Shown here: piece by piece, positions 15,111-23,845 of the stretch
Layout of the letters: each line of letters opens with the position of its first letter
Numbering within the stretch: the first letter of the stretch is position 1
NCBI GenBank assembly: GCA_903874585.1
Contig: CAIQSY010000066.1
Location: 1 to 26,905 of the forward strand
Source: an uncultured Chlorobiaceae bacterium
GTDB taxonomy: Bacteria; Bacteroidota; Chlorobiia; Chlorobiales; Chlorobiaceae
DNA: 26,905 nucleotides
Direction of reading: 5' to 3'
Made by a program: the position numbers and the translations under genes
Notes under the pieces: model-generated
Database searches by the model: none
Seen by the model: the letters and a program-made list of their open reading frames with translations, nothing else
What the model was told of the DNA's origin: nothing

Positions 15111-16730
15111 ATGGAACATATACCCAATAGTACCCCGCCCTGTCCTTATGTCTCCAACGTTTCCCTTGCCTCCAAAGCATATTACGGAATTGGTGGTACT
15201 GCCCGTTTTGTTGCCATACCTGAGAGTGTTGCGCAATTATCCAGTCTGCTGCTATGGAATCGTGCACAACGCTTGCCGCTTGCGCTCATGGGCAGCGGGA
15301 GCAATATTCTCTTTTCGGATGATGATTTCCCCGGCACGGTACTCTCTCTTGAAAAGATGCAACGCATGTTCTGGCTCTCGGATGATGAGCTATTTTGCGA
15401 AGCTGGTGTTGAAAACAGCGCGATTGCTGAGGCGCTGTGTGATGCAGGCAAAAGTGGTGGAGAATGGCTCTATCGGCTGCCCGGTCAGATTGGCGCAACG
15501 GTGAGGATGAATGGGCGCTGTTTTGGTGGCGAAGTTTCGCAGATGACAACGGGTATTCTCACACTCTCGCTTGATGGTACGTTACACTGGCAGTTGCCTG
15601 ATGCAGTGTTTCTTGGCTATAAGCACACCGCGCTGATGGAGCATCCTGCAATTGTGGTGGGTGTTCGCCTGCGATGTGCTGAAAATCGTCCAACAAAGGT
15701 AATTCGCCAGACGATGCTTGAGCATGAGGAGGAGCGCACGAAAAAGCACCACTTCGATTTTCCAAGTTGTGGCTCAACCTTTAAGAATAACTATGCGCTT
15801 GGTCGCCCCAGTGGTGCCATTTTTGAGGAGCTTGGCTTTAAAGGTGAATCGGAAGGTGGCGCTGTGGTGAGTAACCATCATGCCAACTTTATTTTCAACA
15901 AAGGAGGGGCAACGGCGGATGATGTGCTGCGGCTTGCTGCGCGTATGAGAACAGCGGCGATTGAACGGGTTGGCGTGGCGCTTGATTTGGAGGTTGAGTG
16001 CGTCGGGCGGTTTGACGCAGCATTGCTTGCGTTGTGTGGCGTTAACGCGGTTGCTGATCGTCATGATCCGTCAAAAGCTTGGGCCGGGCTATTGTGGCAG
16101 CCGGATACGTCAGAGAATCTGGAGTCTGTCGAAGAGAATTTCCCTCGTCTGCTTATGCAGGGACCGCTTGTCGGCTATTTCGGACTTGATCGCGAGTTTC
16201 CGGTAGGCATTGAGGCTACAGTAGAGCAGTTGTGTTCGGTAGAGAGTGCCAAGACTGACCGTGAAGCGCCGTTTCTTCGCTGGACTACACGCAATCCCAG
16301 TCCAGCTCTTTTTTCGTTGCAAGCCCCTTCTCCCGCAGATTTTACTGATGAGTTATGGATGTACAGTGTTTCAGAGCTCTTTATCGCAGGAGCTTCCGAT
16401 ACAGCGTATCTCGAATTTGAGATGACGCCTGACGGTCATTGGGTGGCACTTCGGTTCAATGCTCCACGAAAACGGGCTGAAGGATACGAAACGCTTTCAC
16501 CGGAGCCGTGGATTGGAAAGGTGCGTCTGGTGCAGAATGAGAAAAGTTTTGGAATGGAGTTCTGCTGGTCGTTGCTTGAACCGTTTGTAAACGACGAGCA
16601 GGTTATCGCTTTACAGTGCTGCGCCTCTTCAGGCAGTGGTGAATTTGGATTATTTCCATGGTGGGAAGCTCCCTCTTCACCGGCTGATTTTCACCAGCCG
16701 GATCGTTTTTTCAAAACTCGTCTCATCTGA
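15111..16730 (+). CDS. murB: UDP-N-acetylenolpyruvoylglucosamine reductase (MurB-like) with C-terminal extension
   Basis: A 539-aa protein. Residues about 15-300 are MurB: FAD-binding GSGSN (61-65), LPGQIGATVRMNG (123-135), GYKHTAL (169-175), the catalytic Ser in CGSTFKN (S222), GGAVVSNHHANFI and the presumed catalytic Glu in LDLEVECVG (E294). MurB uses NADPH to reduce UDP-GlcNAc-enolpyruvate in peptidoglycan synthesis. The remaining 240 residues are not MurB; the DTAYLEFEMTPDGHWVALRFN stretch looks like a DOMON or family-9 carbohydrate-binding type beta-sandwich, as a guess. MurB is usually about 300-350 aa, so this is a fusion. It starts 8 nt after cas6 and may be cotranscribed. A terminator-like hairpin sits inside its last codons. 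It may be the sole MurB or a paralogue; the window cannot tell. Confidence 0.85.
   Translation: MEHIPNSTPPCPYVSNVSLASKAYYGIGGTARFVAIPESVAQLSSLLLWNRAQRLPLALMGSGSNILFSDDDFPGTVLSLEKMQRMFWLSDDELFCEAGVENSAIAEALCDAGKSGGEWLYRLPGQIGATVRMNGRCFGGEVSQMTTGILTLSLDGTLHWQLPDAVFLGYKHTALMEHPAIVVGVRLRCAENRPTKVIRQTMLEHEEERTKKHHFDFPSCGSTFKNNYALGRPSGAIFEELGFKGESEGGAVVSNHHANFIFNKGGATADDVLRLAARMRTAAIERVGVALDLEVECVGRFDAALLALCGVNAVADRHDPSKAWAGLLWQPDTSENLESVEENFPRLLMQGPLVGYFGLDREFPVGIEATVEQLCSVESAKTDREAPFLRWTTRNPSPALFSLQAPSPADFTDELWMYSVSELFIAGASDTAYLEFEMTPDGHWVALRFNAPRKRAEGYETLSPEPWIGKVRLVQNEKSFGMEFCWSLLEPFVNDEQVIALQCCASSGSGEFGLFPWWEAPSSPADFHQPDRFFKTRLI
16680..16711 (+). terminator. Intrinsic terminator-like hairpin inside the end of the murB-like gene
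   Basis: CCGGCTG (16680-16686) pairs perfectly with CAGCCGG (16695-16701) around an 8-nt loop, and a run of six T follows at 16706-16711. This is a good rho-independent terminator for plus-strand transcripts, but it lies 19 nt before the stop codon end of the murB-like gene rather than after it. The next gene is convergent and ends 13 nt beyond that stop. Confidence 0.55.
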
Positions 16731-16743
16731 CGAGCATAATCGG

Positions 16744-17610
16744 TTAAAGGTCGGCTTGAGGCATTTTTGAAACTTCAGCCGCAGTAAAAACCGGTCCCTC
16801 TTTGCAGATATAAACGGAACCAACGTTGCATCGTCCGCATTTGCCGACACCACACTTCATGCGGTTTTCGAGCGTGGTATAGACGTTTTGTTCCTCAAAC
16901 CCAAGCTTTTTCAGCGAAATCAGGGTAAATTTGATCATAATTGGCGGACCACACAGAACCGCAATGCAGTTCCCGGGAGATGGTGCTGCCTCTTCGAGAA
17001 TGGTTGGTACAAAGCCCACCTTATGTTTCCAGTCAGGCGACTCTCCACCCGGATCGACCGTGAGCACCAAATCGACATCATCACGTTTTTCCCACTCTTC
17101 AAGCTCATGTTTATAGACCAGGTCAGCAACACTGCGGGCACCATAAACAATGGTGATTTTACCAAATTTTTCACGCTGATCAAGGCACGACCAGATAACG
17201 CTCCGTGTTGGTGGAAGAGCAATACCGCCGGAGATAAAGACTAAATTTTTGCCGTAGAACTCTTCAAGAGGAAAGCGATTTCCGTAAGGTCCGCGGAAGG
17301 TGATAAGGTCACCAATATCGGAGTTTGCCAGAGCAGATGTTACCCTTCCAGAACGGCGGAAGGTGCATTCAATGTACTCCTTACGAGTCTCCGGGCTGGC
17401 AACGCAAAAGGTACTTTCGCCTTCACCATAAACGCCGTAGAGACCGAACATGCCAGTACGGTAGTTCTGCTTGAAAAGTTCATGGTCAGCAGGATCCTGA
17501 AATTCGAGTTTCAGGGTTTTGACGCCGGGCGCTTCGTTGCGACTTGCAACGATTTTCATAACGGCCGGCTTGTAAATGTGCTTGTGCGCGCTTTGGATGT
17601 GTTCTGTCAC
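16744..17610 (-). CDS. flxA: FAD/NAD(P)-binding oxidoreductase subunit, FlxA-like
   Basis: A 288-aa ferredoxin-NADP reductase-type protein related to sulfhydrogenase gamma (HydG) and AsrB subunits. The FAD-binding barrel includes CTFRRSGRVTSALANSDIGD; the NAD-binding half has FISGGIALPPTRSVIW and CGPPIMIKFT. A C-terminal cysteine cluster, CGVGKCGRCNVGSVYIC (253-269), binds a [2Fe-2S] centre. In the FlxABCD-HdrABC complex of Desulfovibrio the equivalent subunit oxidises NADH and passes electrons to HdrA. It overlaps the upstream flxB-like gene by 4 nt (ATGA) and is last in the operon, converging on the murB-like gene. Assignment to Flx rather than a hydrogenase rests on the mvhD-hdrA neighbours and the absence of hydrogenase catalytic subunits. 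Confidence 0.85.
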   Translation of the reverse strand: MTEHIQSAHKHIYKPAVMKIVASRNEAPGVKTLKLEFQDPADHELFKQNYRTGMFGLYGVYGEGESTFCVASPETRKEYIECTFRRSGRVTSALANSDIGDLITFRGPYGNRFPLEEFYGKNLVFISGGIALPPTRSVIWSCLDQREKFGKITIVYGARSVADLVYKHELEEWEKRDDVDLVLTVDPGGESPDWKHKVGFVPTILEEAAPSPGNCIAVLCGPPIMIKFTLISLKKLGFEEQNVYTTLENRMKCGVGKCGRCNVGSVYICKEGPVFTAAEVSKMPQADL

Positions 17611-18620
17611 GGCTGTAGTGTTGATATGGCTTGTAAAGTCTCGGTTATACCCATGTCAACCGGGCATTGGCGTGAGCAGCGCCCGCATCCACTGCAACTG
17701 TTGACGTTGAACTTGCCGGGGAAATAGTTGAATTTGTGCATGATGCGCTGGCGCCAGCGGGCTGATTGCGTCGAACGGGGATTGTGACCGGAGGTGTGCA
17801 TGGTAAAGAGTGCAAATGAGCAGCTATCCCAGTTTTTTCTCCTGATACCGTTGTAAGTGTCGCCCTCGTCCTGAAAATCAAAACAGTGGCAGGTTGGGCA
17901 GAGAAAGGTGCATGAACCGCATCCAATGCAGCGCATGGAGATCTCTTTCCAGAAAGAGCTTTCAAAATTTTCGGGGTTCCGCAACCATGCAACGCACGCA
18001 TCGAGATTGAACTTTTCGGGTACCATGGCGTTTGGTGCTGTGGGTTCAGCGCTATCTTGAAGCAGGTCGGCAATCTCCTTAACGGCTTCGCGCCCACGGT
18101 CGGTCAGCTCCTCAACCTGCCATCCTTTGCCATTCTGCAAGGGACGAAGCATGACATCAGCGCCTTTTGTACTGTCTGGCGCGAGTTTCAGCGAGGTGCA
18201 CATGCAGAAATCGTCGGACTTGGTACAGGCAATGGTAATAATTACCGAGTTGTTACGACGCTTGAACCAAAAATCGTCTTTGTAATCCCAGCCAAAGAGA
18301 GGATCGTCAATAGCTAAACCTGATGCATCGCAAGGCCTTACCCCGAAGATGATTCGTTTTTCGATGGGAGGCTGAAAATCCTCGGTATCAATCGCCTGCT
18401 TTTTTATGGAGTAACGCATCATTGGCTCAGTTTGCGGGAAGAACAGCTCCTTTACTGAGCGGTCGGGCAATATGAGCCCCAAATCAAACTCAGCAGCACT
18501 CTCTACGGCCGCATAACTCGATGTCGTCTCTTTTTTAACTGGCCCGAATACTTTATTGCCAGCCTTGCGCCATCGCGCGACACAATTGTCTAACTTATCG
18601 CTTGAAAGAATTCTTGTCAT
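17607..18620 (-). CDS. flxB: 4Fe-4S electron-transfer subunit, FlxB/HydB-like
   Basis: A 337-aa iron-sulfur protein related to sulfhydrogenase beta (HydB) and AsrA subunits. Two ferredoxin-type cysteine sets are visible: C231, C234, C237, C241 in CIGCGSCTFLCPTCHC, and C309, C312, C315, C319 in CSGCGRCSRQCP. Upstream cysteines in FGVRPCDASGLAI (97) and CTKSDDFCMC (132-141) match the conserved N-terminal half of this family. It presumably relays electrons between the flavin subunit and the HdrA/MvhD side. It overlaps flxA by 4 nt and lies 13 nt after the preceding iron-sulfur gene, so it is part of the same operon. Confidence 0.83.
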   Translation of the reverse strand: MTRILSSDKLDNCVARWRKAGNKVFGPVKKETTSSYAAVESAAEFDLGLILPDRSVKELFFPQTEPMMRYSIKKQAIDTEDFQPPIEKRIIFGVRPCDASGLAIDDPLFGWDYKDDFWFKRRNNSVIITIACTKSDDFCMCTSLKLAPDSTKGADVMLRPLQNGKGWQVEELTDRGREAVKEIADLLQDSAEPTAPNAMVPEKFNLDACVAWLRNPENFESSFWKEISMRCIGCGSCTFLCPTCHCFDFQDEGDTYNGIRRKNWDSCSFALFTMHTSGHNPRSTQSARWRQRIMHKFNYFPGKFNVNSCSGCGRCSRQCPVDMGITETLQAISTLQP

Positions 18621-18633
18621 TGGCGTTGGTTAC

Positions 18634-19464
18634 TTAGAGAATGAATGTCTCAGAATCGTTCTTTTTGAAACTTGCCAGCACTGGTTCCTGCGTTTCGCTT
18701 ACGCCGGGGTAGTGGTTAAATGATTGCAGCACTTCGTCGGTCATTTTCATGTTCAGGAGACCAAGTGGAATGTTTACAGGGCAAGCTCTGCCGCAATTGC
18801 CGCATTCAACACAGCGACCTGCAAGGTGGAATGCACGGACAATGTTCCATTCAAAGTTTCCAAGGGTGTGCGATGAAGTATTCACCCATTGCGGCTGGTT
18901 GTTATCAACAATACAACGACGGCAGTAGCACATGGGGCATGCCTGACGGCAGGCGTAACATTTAATGCAGCGGGAAAACGCATCTTCCCAGTAAGCAAAG
19001 CGTTCAGCCGGTGTCATCTGTTCAAGACGGGCTGATTCTGGATGTTGCTGTTTATGCAGACGCGCTTCATTGCTTGATGAGGTGAGTGCCTGAAAATCGC
19101 TGGCACGTTCGCCCTGAAGTGCAGAGATTTCGCTGCCGTTGATGTCAAAGCCGAGAACAACAACTTGATTGCTCTGGAGCTGCGCCTCTGCTGCAAGAAT
19201 GTTGATGGAGCGAATACCATCCGGCTTGAGAAAAACAGCAATCTCTTTCCCGTCGCTTAACAACCCTTCACTGAGCAGATAGCCTGACAGGTTGGTAATG
19301 CAAGCGCTATCGAGCACAAGCTGATCAACCTCTTCAGGCGTGCGCATGAAGTGCGGACGACGGCGGTCGGCGGTGGTGCCCGCTTTATAACCGATCACCA
19401 TCTTGACCTTGCCACTTGAAAGGAGCTCCTTAACCTTGGTCTTGTATGTTTCCTGTGTACTCAT
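18634..19464 (-). CDS. flxC: 4Fe-4S ferredoxin-type subunit, FlxC-like
   Basis: A 276-aa protein with two cysteine clusters: C166-C184 in CIKCYACRQACPMCYCRRC, which has extra cysteines beyond one [4Fe-4S] motif, and C218, C221, C224, C228 in CVECGNCGRACPV. The N-terminal 150 residues have no cluster and resemble the accessory region of FlxC/FrhB-type subunits (GYKAGTTADRRRPHFMRTPEEVDQLV). A role as electron carrier in the Flx-Hdr complex is inferred from order and motifs. It ends 13 nt before flxB and starts 13 nt after flxD. Confidence 0.8.
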   Translation of the reverse strand: MSTQETYKTKVKELLSSGKVKMVIGYKAGTTADRRRPHFMRTPEEVDQLVLDSACITNLSGYLLSEGLLSDGKEIAVFLKPDGIRSINILAAEAQLQSNQVVVLGFDINGSEISALQGERASDFQALTSSSNEARLHKQQHPESARLEQMTPAERFAYWEDAFSRCIKCYACRQACPMCYCRRCIVDNNQPQWVNTSSHTLGNFEWNIVRAFHLAGRCVECGNCGRACPVNIPLGLLNMKMTDEVLQSFNHYPGVSETQEPVLASFKKNDSETFIL

Positions 19465-19477
19465 TGCCTCTTGTTAT

Positions 19478-19927
19478 TTAAAATGTCGCGGCGGTTTCAG
19501 TCTCCTTGATCAACTTTTTGTACTGATCAAACGGTCCAAGTTTGCGAAAATCTTCGGTGACGCTGTTGATGAGTTCGGCGAATTTGCTGCCTTCGGCAGC
19601 GCTGATCCACGAAAATTTCACTCGATCCTGTGGTATGCCTGTAAATTCAAGCAGTGAGCGAAATACCGTCCATCGGCGACGTGCATGGTAGTTGCCGTGG
19701 TTGAAATGGCAGTCACCAGGGTGGCAACCGCTTACCAGTACTCCATCAGCGCCCTTCTGCAATGCTTTAAGGATAAACATCGGACTGATTCTGCCGGTAC
19801 AGGGAAGTCGGATAATACGCACGTTTGGCGCATATTTCAGACGGCTGGTTCCCGCAAGGTCGGCGCCAGCGTAGGTACAGTAGGTACAGACAAAGGCAAC
19901 TATTTTTGGCTCAAAAGGTTCACTCAT
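19478..19927 (-). CDS. flxD: MvhD/FlxD-like [2Fe-2S] subunit
   Basis: A 149-aa MvhD family protein. Five conserved cysteines are visible: C14 and C17 in VCTYCTYAGAD, C43 in RLPCTGRI, and C68 and C73 in SGCHPGDCHF, the family's [2Fe-2S] ligand pattern. In methanogens MvhD couples the hydrogenase to HdrA; in Flx systems its relative couples the NADH-oxidising module to HdrA. Its position directly between hdrA and the flx subunits fits that role. The length is typical of the family. Confidence 0.9.
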   Translation of the reverse strand: MSEPFEPKIVAFVCTYCTYAGADLAGTSRLKYAPNVRIIRLPCTGRISPMFILKALQKGADGVLVSGCHPGDCHFNHGNYHARRRWTVFRSLLEFTGIPQDRVKFSWISAAEGSKFAELINSVTEDFRKLGPFDQYKKLIKETETAATF

Positions 19928-19979
19928 CAGTTTACTCCAGTGGCAATGTTCATGTCATTCACAATAAAAATGGTGCTCA

Positions 19980-21950
19980 TCAGAGGCCCATCACCTCTGC
20001 AAAAATCTGTTTTTCGGTAAAGCCTGCCAAATCGAGACTATGTGAACGGCAGAAGGTGACACAGGTGCCACATCCCTGGCAGAGACCAGGATTAACAGAG
20101 GCAACCCGTTTGATCAGTTTGCCGGAACGGTCAACAATATCTTTTCTATCAATAGCGTTGTAAGGGCAGGCAAGAACGCATCCCCAACACCCTGCACAGG
20201 TGGCTTCATTGTTGGTTGCAACCACTGGTTCACGCTCCAGCTTCTCTTTACTGAAAAGTGCCAGTACCTTGCTTGCAGCGGCGGATGCCTGCGAAACAGA
20301 ATCAGGAATATCTTTTGGTGACTGACATGCACCAGCGAGGAAAATACCGGCAGTTGATGATTCCACCGGACGAAGCTTGAGATGCGCTTCGTTGTAGAAA
20401 CCATATTCATCGTACCCGATTCCAATAACTTTCGCAAAGTCTTTTGCATCCGGTTGCGGAACCATGGCAGTAGCAAGTACAACCATATCGGCAGCAATAA
20501 CAACAGGTTTGCCGAGAAGCGTATCAACACCACGAACCATCAGCTTGCCATTCTCTTCCCACACTTTACTGACTCTGCCGCGTAGATACGAGGTTTCATC
20601 CTCCTCAATGCCTCTGCGGGTAAATTCATCGTACCCTTTACCTGCGGCACGAATGTCCATGTAGAAGATATGGGCTTTGCCCGTGTGTACTTTATGAGCG
20701 TAGAGCATGGCATGTTTGGCGGTGTACATGCAGCATATTTTGGAGCAGTAGCGCACACCTTTTGCCGCATCGCGAGAGCCAGCGCACTGGATAAAGACAA
20801 CAGTTTCAGGCTCTTTGCCATCCGATGGGCGGAGAATTTTTCCCGCAGTTGGACCGCTTGCCGAGGCAAATCGCTCAAACTGCAAGCCGTTGATCACATC
20901 TTTATATTTACCGTATCCATATTCACCATAAACGCTGTTATCCTGCACCTGAAATCCAGTAGCAACAACAATGGCACCAATTTCAAAGTCGATAATCTCA
21001 TCCTGCATGTCAAAGTTGATAGCGTTCAACTCGCAGATCTTAGCACAGATTTTGCATTTTCCGGTTTTGAAATAGGTACAGTTCGCCTTGTCGATAACCG
21101 GTGTATTTGGAACTGCCTGAGCAAATGGAGTGTAAATTGCCGTACGTTTTCCAATAGCGCAATCGAATTCGCTGGGGATTTTTTTAATTGGGCATTTAAT
21201 GATACAGTCACCGCAGCCGGTGCAGGTGTGCATATCGACAAAACGCGACTTCATCCGAACCTTCACCTTGAAGTTTCCGATATAACCATCCACACTCTCG
21301 ACTTCGGCATAGGTCAGCACTTTAATCTTAGGATGTTGTGCCGCTTCAACCATCCGTGGCGTCATAATGCACTGCGAACAATCAAGCGTCGGGAAGGTCT
21401 CCGACAATTGCGACATGTGCCCGCCAAGTGATGCCTCACGCTCAACAAGTACAACCTCACGACCAGCATTGGCAATATCAAGCGCCGCCTGAATACCGGC
21501 AATACCGCCACCAATCACCAGTGCTTTGCGAGTTACCGGCACCTCAATTGGCTGCAAGTTATTGTTGAGCTTCACCTTTTCAACCATTGAGCGGGTGATC
21601 TCTACAGCTTTCTGAGTTGCCTGCTCACCGTCGGTATGTACCCACGAACACTGCTCACGAATGTTGGCTATTTCACAGAGATAGGGATTGAGACCAGCTT
21701 CAGCACACGCTTTGCGGAATGTTGCCTCGTGCATTCTGGGAGAACATGCAGCCATCACAACACCGGTAAGGTTGTTGTCGCGAATAGCTTTTTTGACGCT
21801 CTCTTGACCCGGATCGGCACAAAAATATTTATAATCGAAAGCAACAGCAACACCAGGATGCTGCTCCATTGCTGCTGTAAGTTGTTTACAATCAATTTTG
21901 CCTGCGATATTTTCGCCGCAATGACAGACAAATACTCCGATTTTTGCCAT
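19980..21950 (-). CDS. hdrA: HdrA, FAD iron-sulfur subunit of heterodisulfide reductase-like complex
   Basis: A 656-aa HdrA. The N-terminal CHCG (9-12) and an additional cysteine domain precede the FAD-binding VIGGGIAGIQAALDIANAG (145-163). Cysteine sets follow at C243, C246, C249, C253 and at C291, C299, C302, C306. The C-terminus has two ferredoxin clusters, CAGCWGCVLACP and CQGCGTCVTFC. HdrA carries the flavin proposed to bifurcate electrons between a high-potential disulfide (via HdrB) and low-potential ferredoxin. No selenocysteine codon is needed. The gene lies 98 bp after the hdrCB stop, a gap holding two perfect hairpins, and 52 bp before flxD. Confidence 0.95.
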   Translation of the reverse strand: MAKIGVFVCHCGENIAGKIDCKQLTAAMEQHPGVAVAFDYKYFCADPGQESVKKAIRDNNLTGVVMAACSPRMHEATFRKACAEAGLNPYLCEIANIREQCSWVHTDGEQATQKAVEITRSMVEKVKLNNNLQPIEVPVTRKALVIGGGIAGIQAALDIANAGREVVLVEREASLGGHMSQLSETFPTLDCSQCIMTPRMVEAAQHPKIKVLTYAEVESVDGYIGNFKVKVRMKSRFVDMHTCTGCGDCIIKCPIKKIPSEFDCAIGKRTAIYTPFAQAVPNTPVIDKANCTYFKTGKCKICAKICELNAINFDMQDEIIDFEIGAIVVATGFQVQDNSVYGEYGYGKYKDVINGLQFERFASASGPTAGKILRPSDGKEPETVVFIQCAGSRDAAKGVRYCSKICCMYTAKHAMLYAHKVHTGKAHIFYMDIRAAGKGYDEFTRRGIEEDETSYLRGRVSKVWEENGKLMVRGVDTLLGKPVVIAADMVVLATAMVPQPDAKDFAKVIGIGYDEYGFYNEAHLKLRPVESSTAGIFLAGACQSPKDIPDSVSQASAAASKVLALFSKEKLEREPVVATNNEATCAGCWGCVLACPYNAIDRKDIVDRSGKLIKRVASVNPGLCQGCGTCVTFCRSHSLDLAGFTEKQIFAEVMGL

Positions 21951-21989
21951 AAATACAATCTTTATAGTATGAAGCTGCAGGTCTGAAAG

Positions 21990-22043
21990 CGTATGACTCT
22001 ACCAGAAAGGTCATACGTGCTGTATGAGTTCAAATGCTTGAAC
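21990..22043 (-). promoter_or_regulatory. Paired hairpins between hdrCB and hdrA
   Basis: Two perfect inverted repeats fill the 98-bp gap. GTTCAA (22028-22033) pairs with TTGAAC (22038-22043) around a 4-nt loop, and CGTATGAC (21990-21997) pairs with GTCATACG (22010-22017) around 12 nt. Neither is followed by a T-run on the minus strand, so RNA processing or mRNA stability elements are more likely than terminators. Confidence 0.45.
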
Positions 22044-22048
22044 CCGCT

Positions 22049-23557
22049 CTAAAGTTTCGATACAAGATCAAGTGCTGGAACAAAATGTTCGCCAACTGCA
22101 ACCTCTTTCGGATCGGCACCGCAAGCGATAGCAACAAGCTCCGAAATATAGTACACCGGCATCTCCTTGACATCTCCGAACCGTTTTCTCATGCCGCCTT
22201 GGCGCATATCAAGGTTTGCCTGACAAAGCGGGCAGGCAACAACAAAGGCGGTGGCACCGTTTTCTGCAGCATTTTTTGCAATGTTGTGAGTCAGCTCTTC
22301 GACAAGTGGTTGCTGGGCAAGAGTAAGTCCTGCTCCACAACATTCAATTTTAAACGACCACTCAACAGGCGTGGCTCCAAGCGAGGTCATAATAGCCTCC
22401 ATTTTATGGGGGTTTTCAGGATCGTCAAAGCCCATATCATCCATGGGACGAACCAGCAAACAGCCGTAATAGCAGGCGAGCGAGAGCCCTTTCAGCGGCT
22501 TTTTAACGCGTTTTTTAATCTCTTCGGGATCCATGGCTTCAAGCAACTGTGTAACGCCAATAAACTCAGCATTGCATGTTGGCTCAATGCCTGTAATGGA
22601 GCGAACCTCCTGGCGAAGCTCAGGCGATTCCATCAATGCTTTGCGCGTTGTAACCTGGCGGTTCTGGCACGCAGCACAGGGAGCAAGCACAATTTTCATA
22701 CCTTGAGCATCGGCAAGCGCCTGATTTCTGGCAGGCAGCAATTGCGATAACTTGTGATTTGTAGCATGTGCAGAGGTGGCACCACAGCAGTTCCAGTCAT
22801 CAATCTCCTGCAGCTTGACGCCAAGAAGATCACACATTTTTCTAACCGAAATATCATACTCGCGAGCAGTGCCGCTGAGTGAGCAACCAGGATAGTAACC
22901 AATGGTCGTACCCGGCTTTATTGAGAAAGGCGGATTTGGTGTAAACGATTTCTTTATTGGCTTTCTCTTGGCAGCATGGGTCTCACCCTGTTTTTCAGAA
23001 GCTTCAAAAATTTTTGCAATCTGATCTTTTCCCTTAACTCCGCCTTTGCCGGTAAGCGTATGTAATGGTTTTATTTTGCCACTCTTGATCATTTTGATGC
23101 CTGATTCGGCATCCTGCAAAAATGAGCGAGTACGAAGTTTGTAGCTGTTGACAAGCGAGAGCTCTTCCAGACGTCCATGTTTGCGTACGTTATTCAGGAA
23201 AGAGGTGTGAAAAGCGTTCACCAGCTTTTTGGATTTACTGTCAGAAACAATACCCTTCTCCAGCGCAAGTGAGCGGAGTGCATCCATCGTTCCTGCAATC
23301 TCCATGTTTTGCGGACAGCGTGCTGTGCAGGTCATGCAACCAACACAAAACCATAACGACTCGCTTTTCAAAGCATCTTCAACATGCCCGGCTTGCACCA
23401 AACGCATAATTCGCGCTGGTGGACTGTCCATAAAAGCACCAGCAGGACAACCAGCAGTACATTTTCCGCACTGATAGCAGCAATTGTAATTATTTCCGGT
23501 GGATTCCTCAAGCCAATGCTTGAGAGCATCAGTTTCTGTCATCTTGATGTTTGACAC
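22049..23557 (-). CDS. hdrCB: Fused HdrC-HdrB heterodisulfide reductase subunit
   Basis: A 502-aa fusion. The HdrC part (about 1-110) has two [4Fe-4S] sets: C27/C30/C33/C37 in CCYQCGKCTAGCP and C71/C74/C77/C81 in CVGCMTCTARCP. A basic linker of about 100 residues (about 110-215) leads to the HdrB part, which starts at TIGYYPGCSLSGTAREYD and has two CCG domains: DWNCCGATSAHA with CAACQ, and CYYGCLL with IECCGAGL and CPLCQANL. These CCG modules hold the noncubane clusters that reduce the disulfide in studied HdrB. HdrB and HdrC are usually separate proteins; here one chain carries both. It is first in the operon; the ATG at 23557 faces the aminotransferase across 288 bp. Confidence 0.93.
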   Translation of the reverse strand: MSNIKMTETDALKHWLEESTGNNYNCCYQCGKCTAGCPAGAFMDSPPARIMRLVQAGHVEDALKSESLWFCVGCMTCTARCPQNMEIAGTMDALRSLALEKGIVSDSKSKKLVNAFHTSFLNNVRKHGRLEELSLVNSYKLRTRSFLQDAESGIKMIKSGKIKPLHTLTGKGGVKGKDQIAKIFEASEKQGETHAAKRKPIKKSFTPNPPFSIKPGTTIGYYPGCSLSGTAREYDISVRKMCDLLGVKLQEIDDWNCCGATSAHATNHKLSQLLPARNQALADAQGMKIVLAPCAACQNRQVTTRKALMESPELRQEVRSITGIEPTCNAEFIGVTQLLEAMDPEEIKKRVKKPLKGLSLACYYGCLLVRPMDDMGFDDPENPHKMEAIMTSLGATPVEWSFKIECCGAGLTLAQQPLVEELTHNIAKNAAENGATAFVVACPLCQANLDMRQGGMRKRFGDVKEMPVYYISELVAIACGADPKEVAVGEHFVPALDLVSKL

Positions 23558-23845
23558 GTGGTATATGCTTTAAAACTTGGAGCGGGAAGCGAAATGACCG
23601 TAACAGAATTTCTTGTCCAATGCTCATTATATAACATTAATTTCAAAAAAAACCGAAGAAAATGTAGCCTCTTGGCGTCGAAAAATTAATGATAAAGTAT
23701 CATTTTCGTAGCTTTTATTATTCTTCTCTTCTTTGCTGTATTTGTTCGGAAAAATAAGATGGGAAGCATTGATATAATATTATTTTTTCTTATGATGCAC
23801 GCACAATTTCTTTTTCTGCATCAATGATTTTACTCGACCATTATT
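23558..23845. promoter_or_regulatory. Divergent promoter region between hdrCB and the aminotransferase
   Basis: This 288-bp AT-rich gap must hold the promoters of the minus-strand Hdr-Flx operon and the plus-strand aminotransferase. A TATAAT box occurs at 23773-23778 on the plus strand, and ATTATA at 23626-23631 gives a TATAAT on the minus strand. I could not find a matching -35 at normal spacing for either. Confidence 0.4.
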
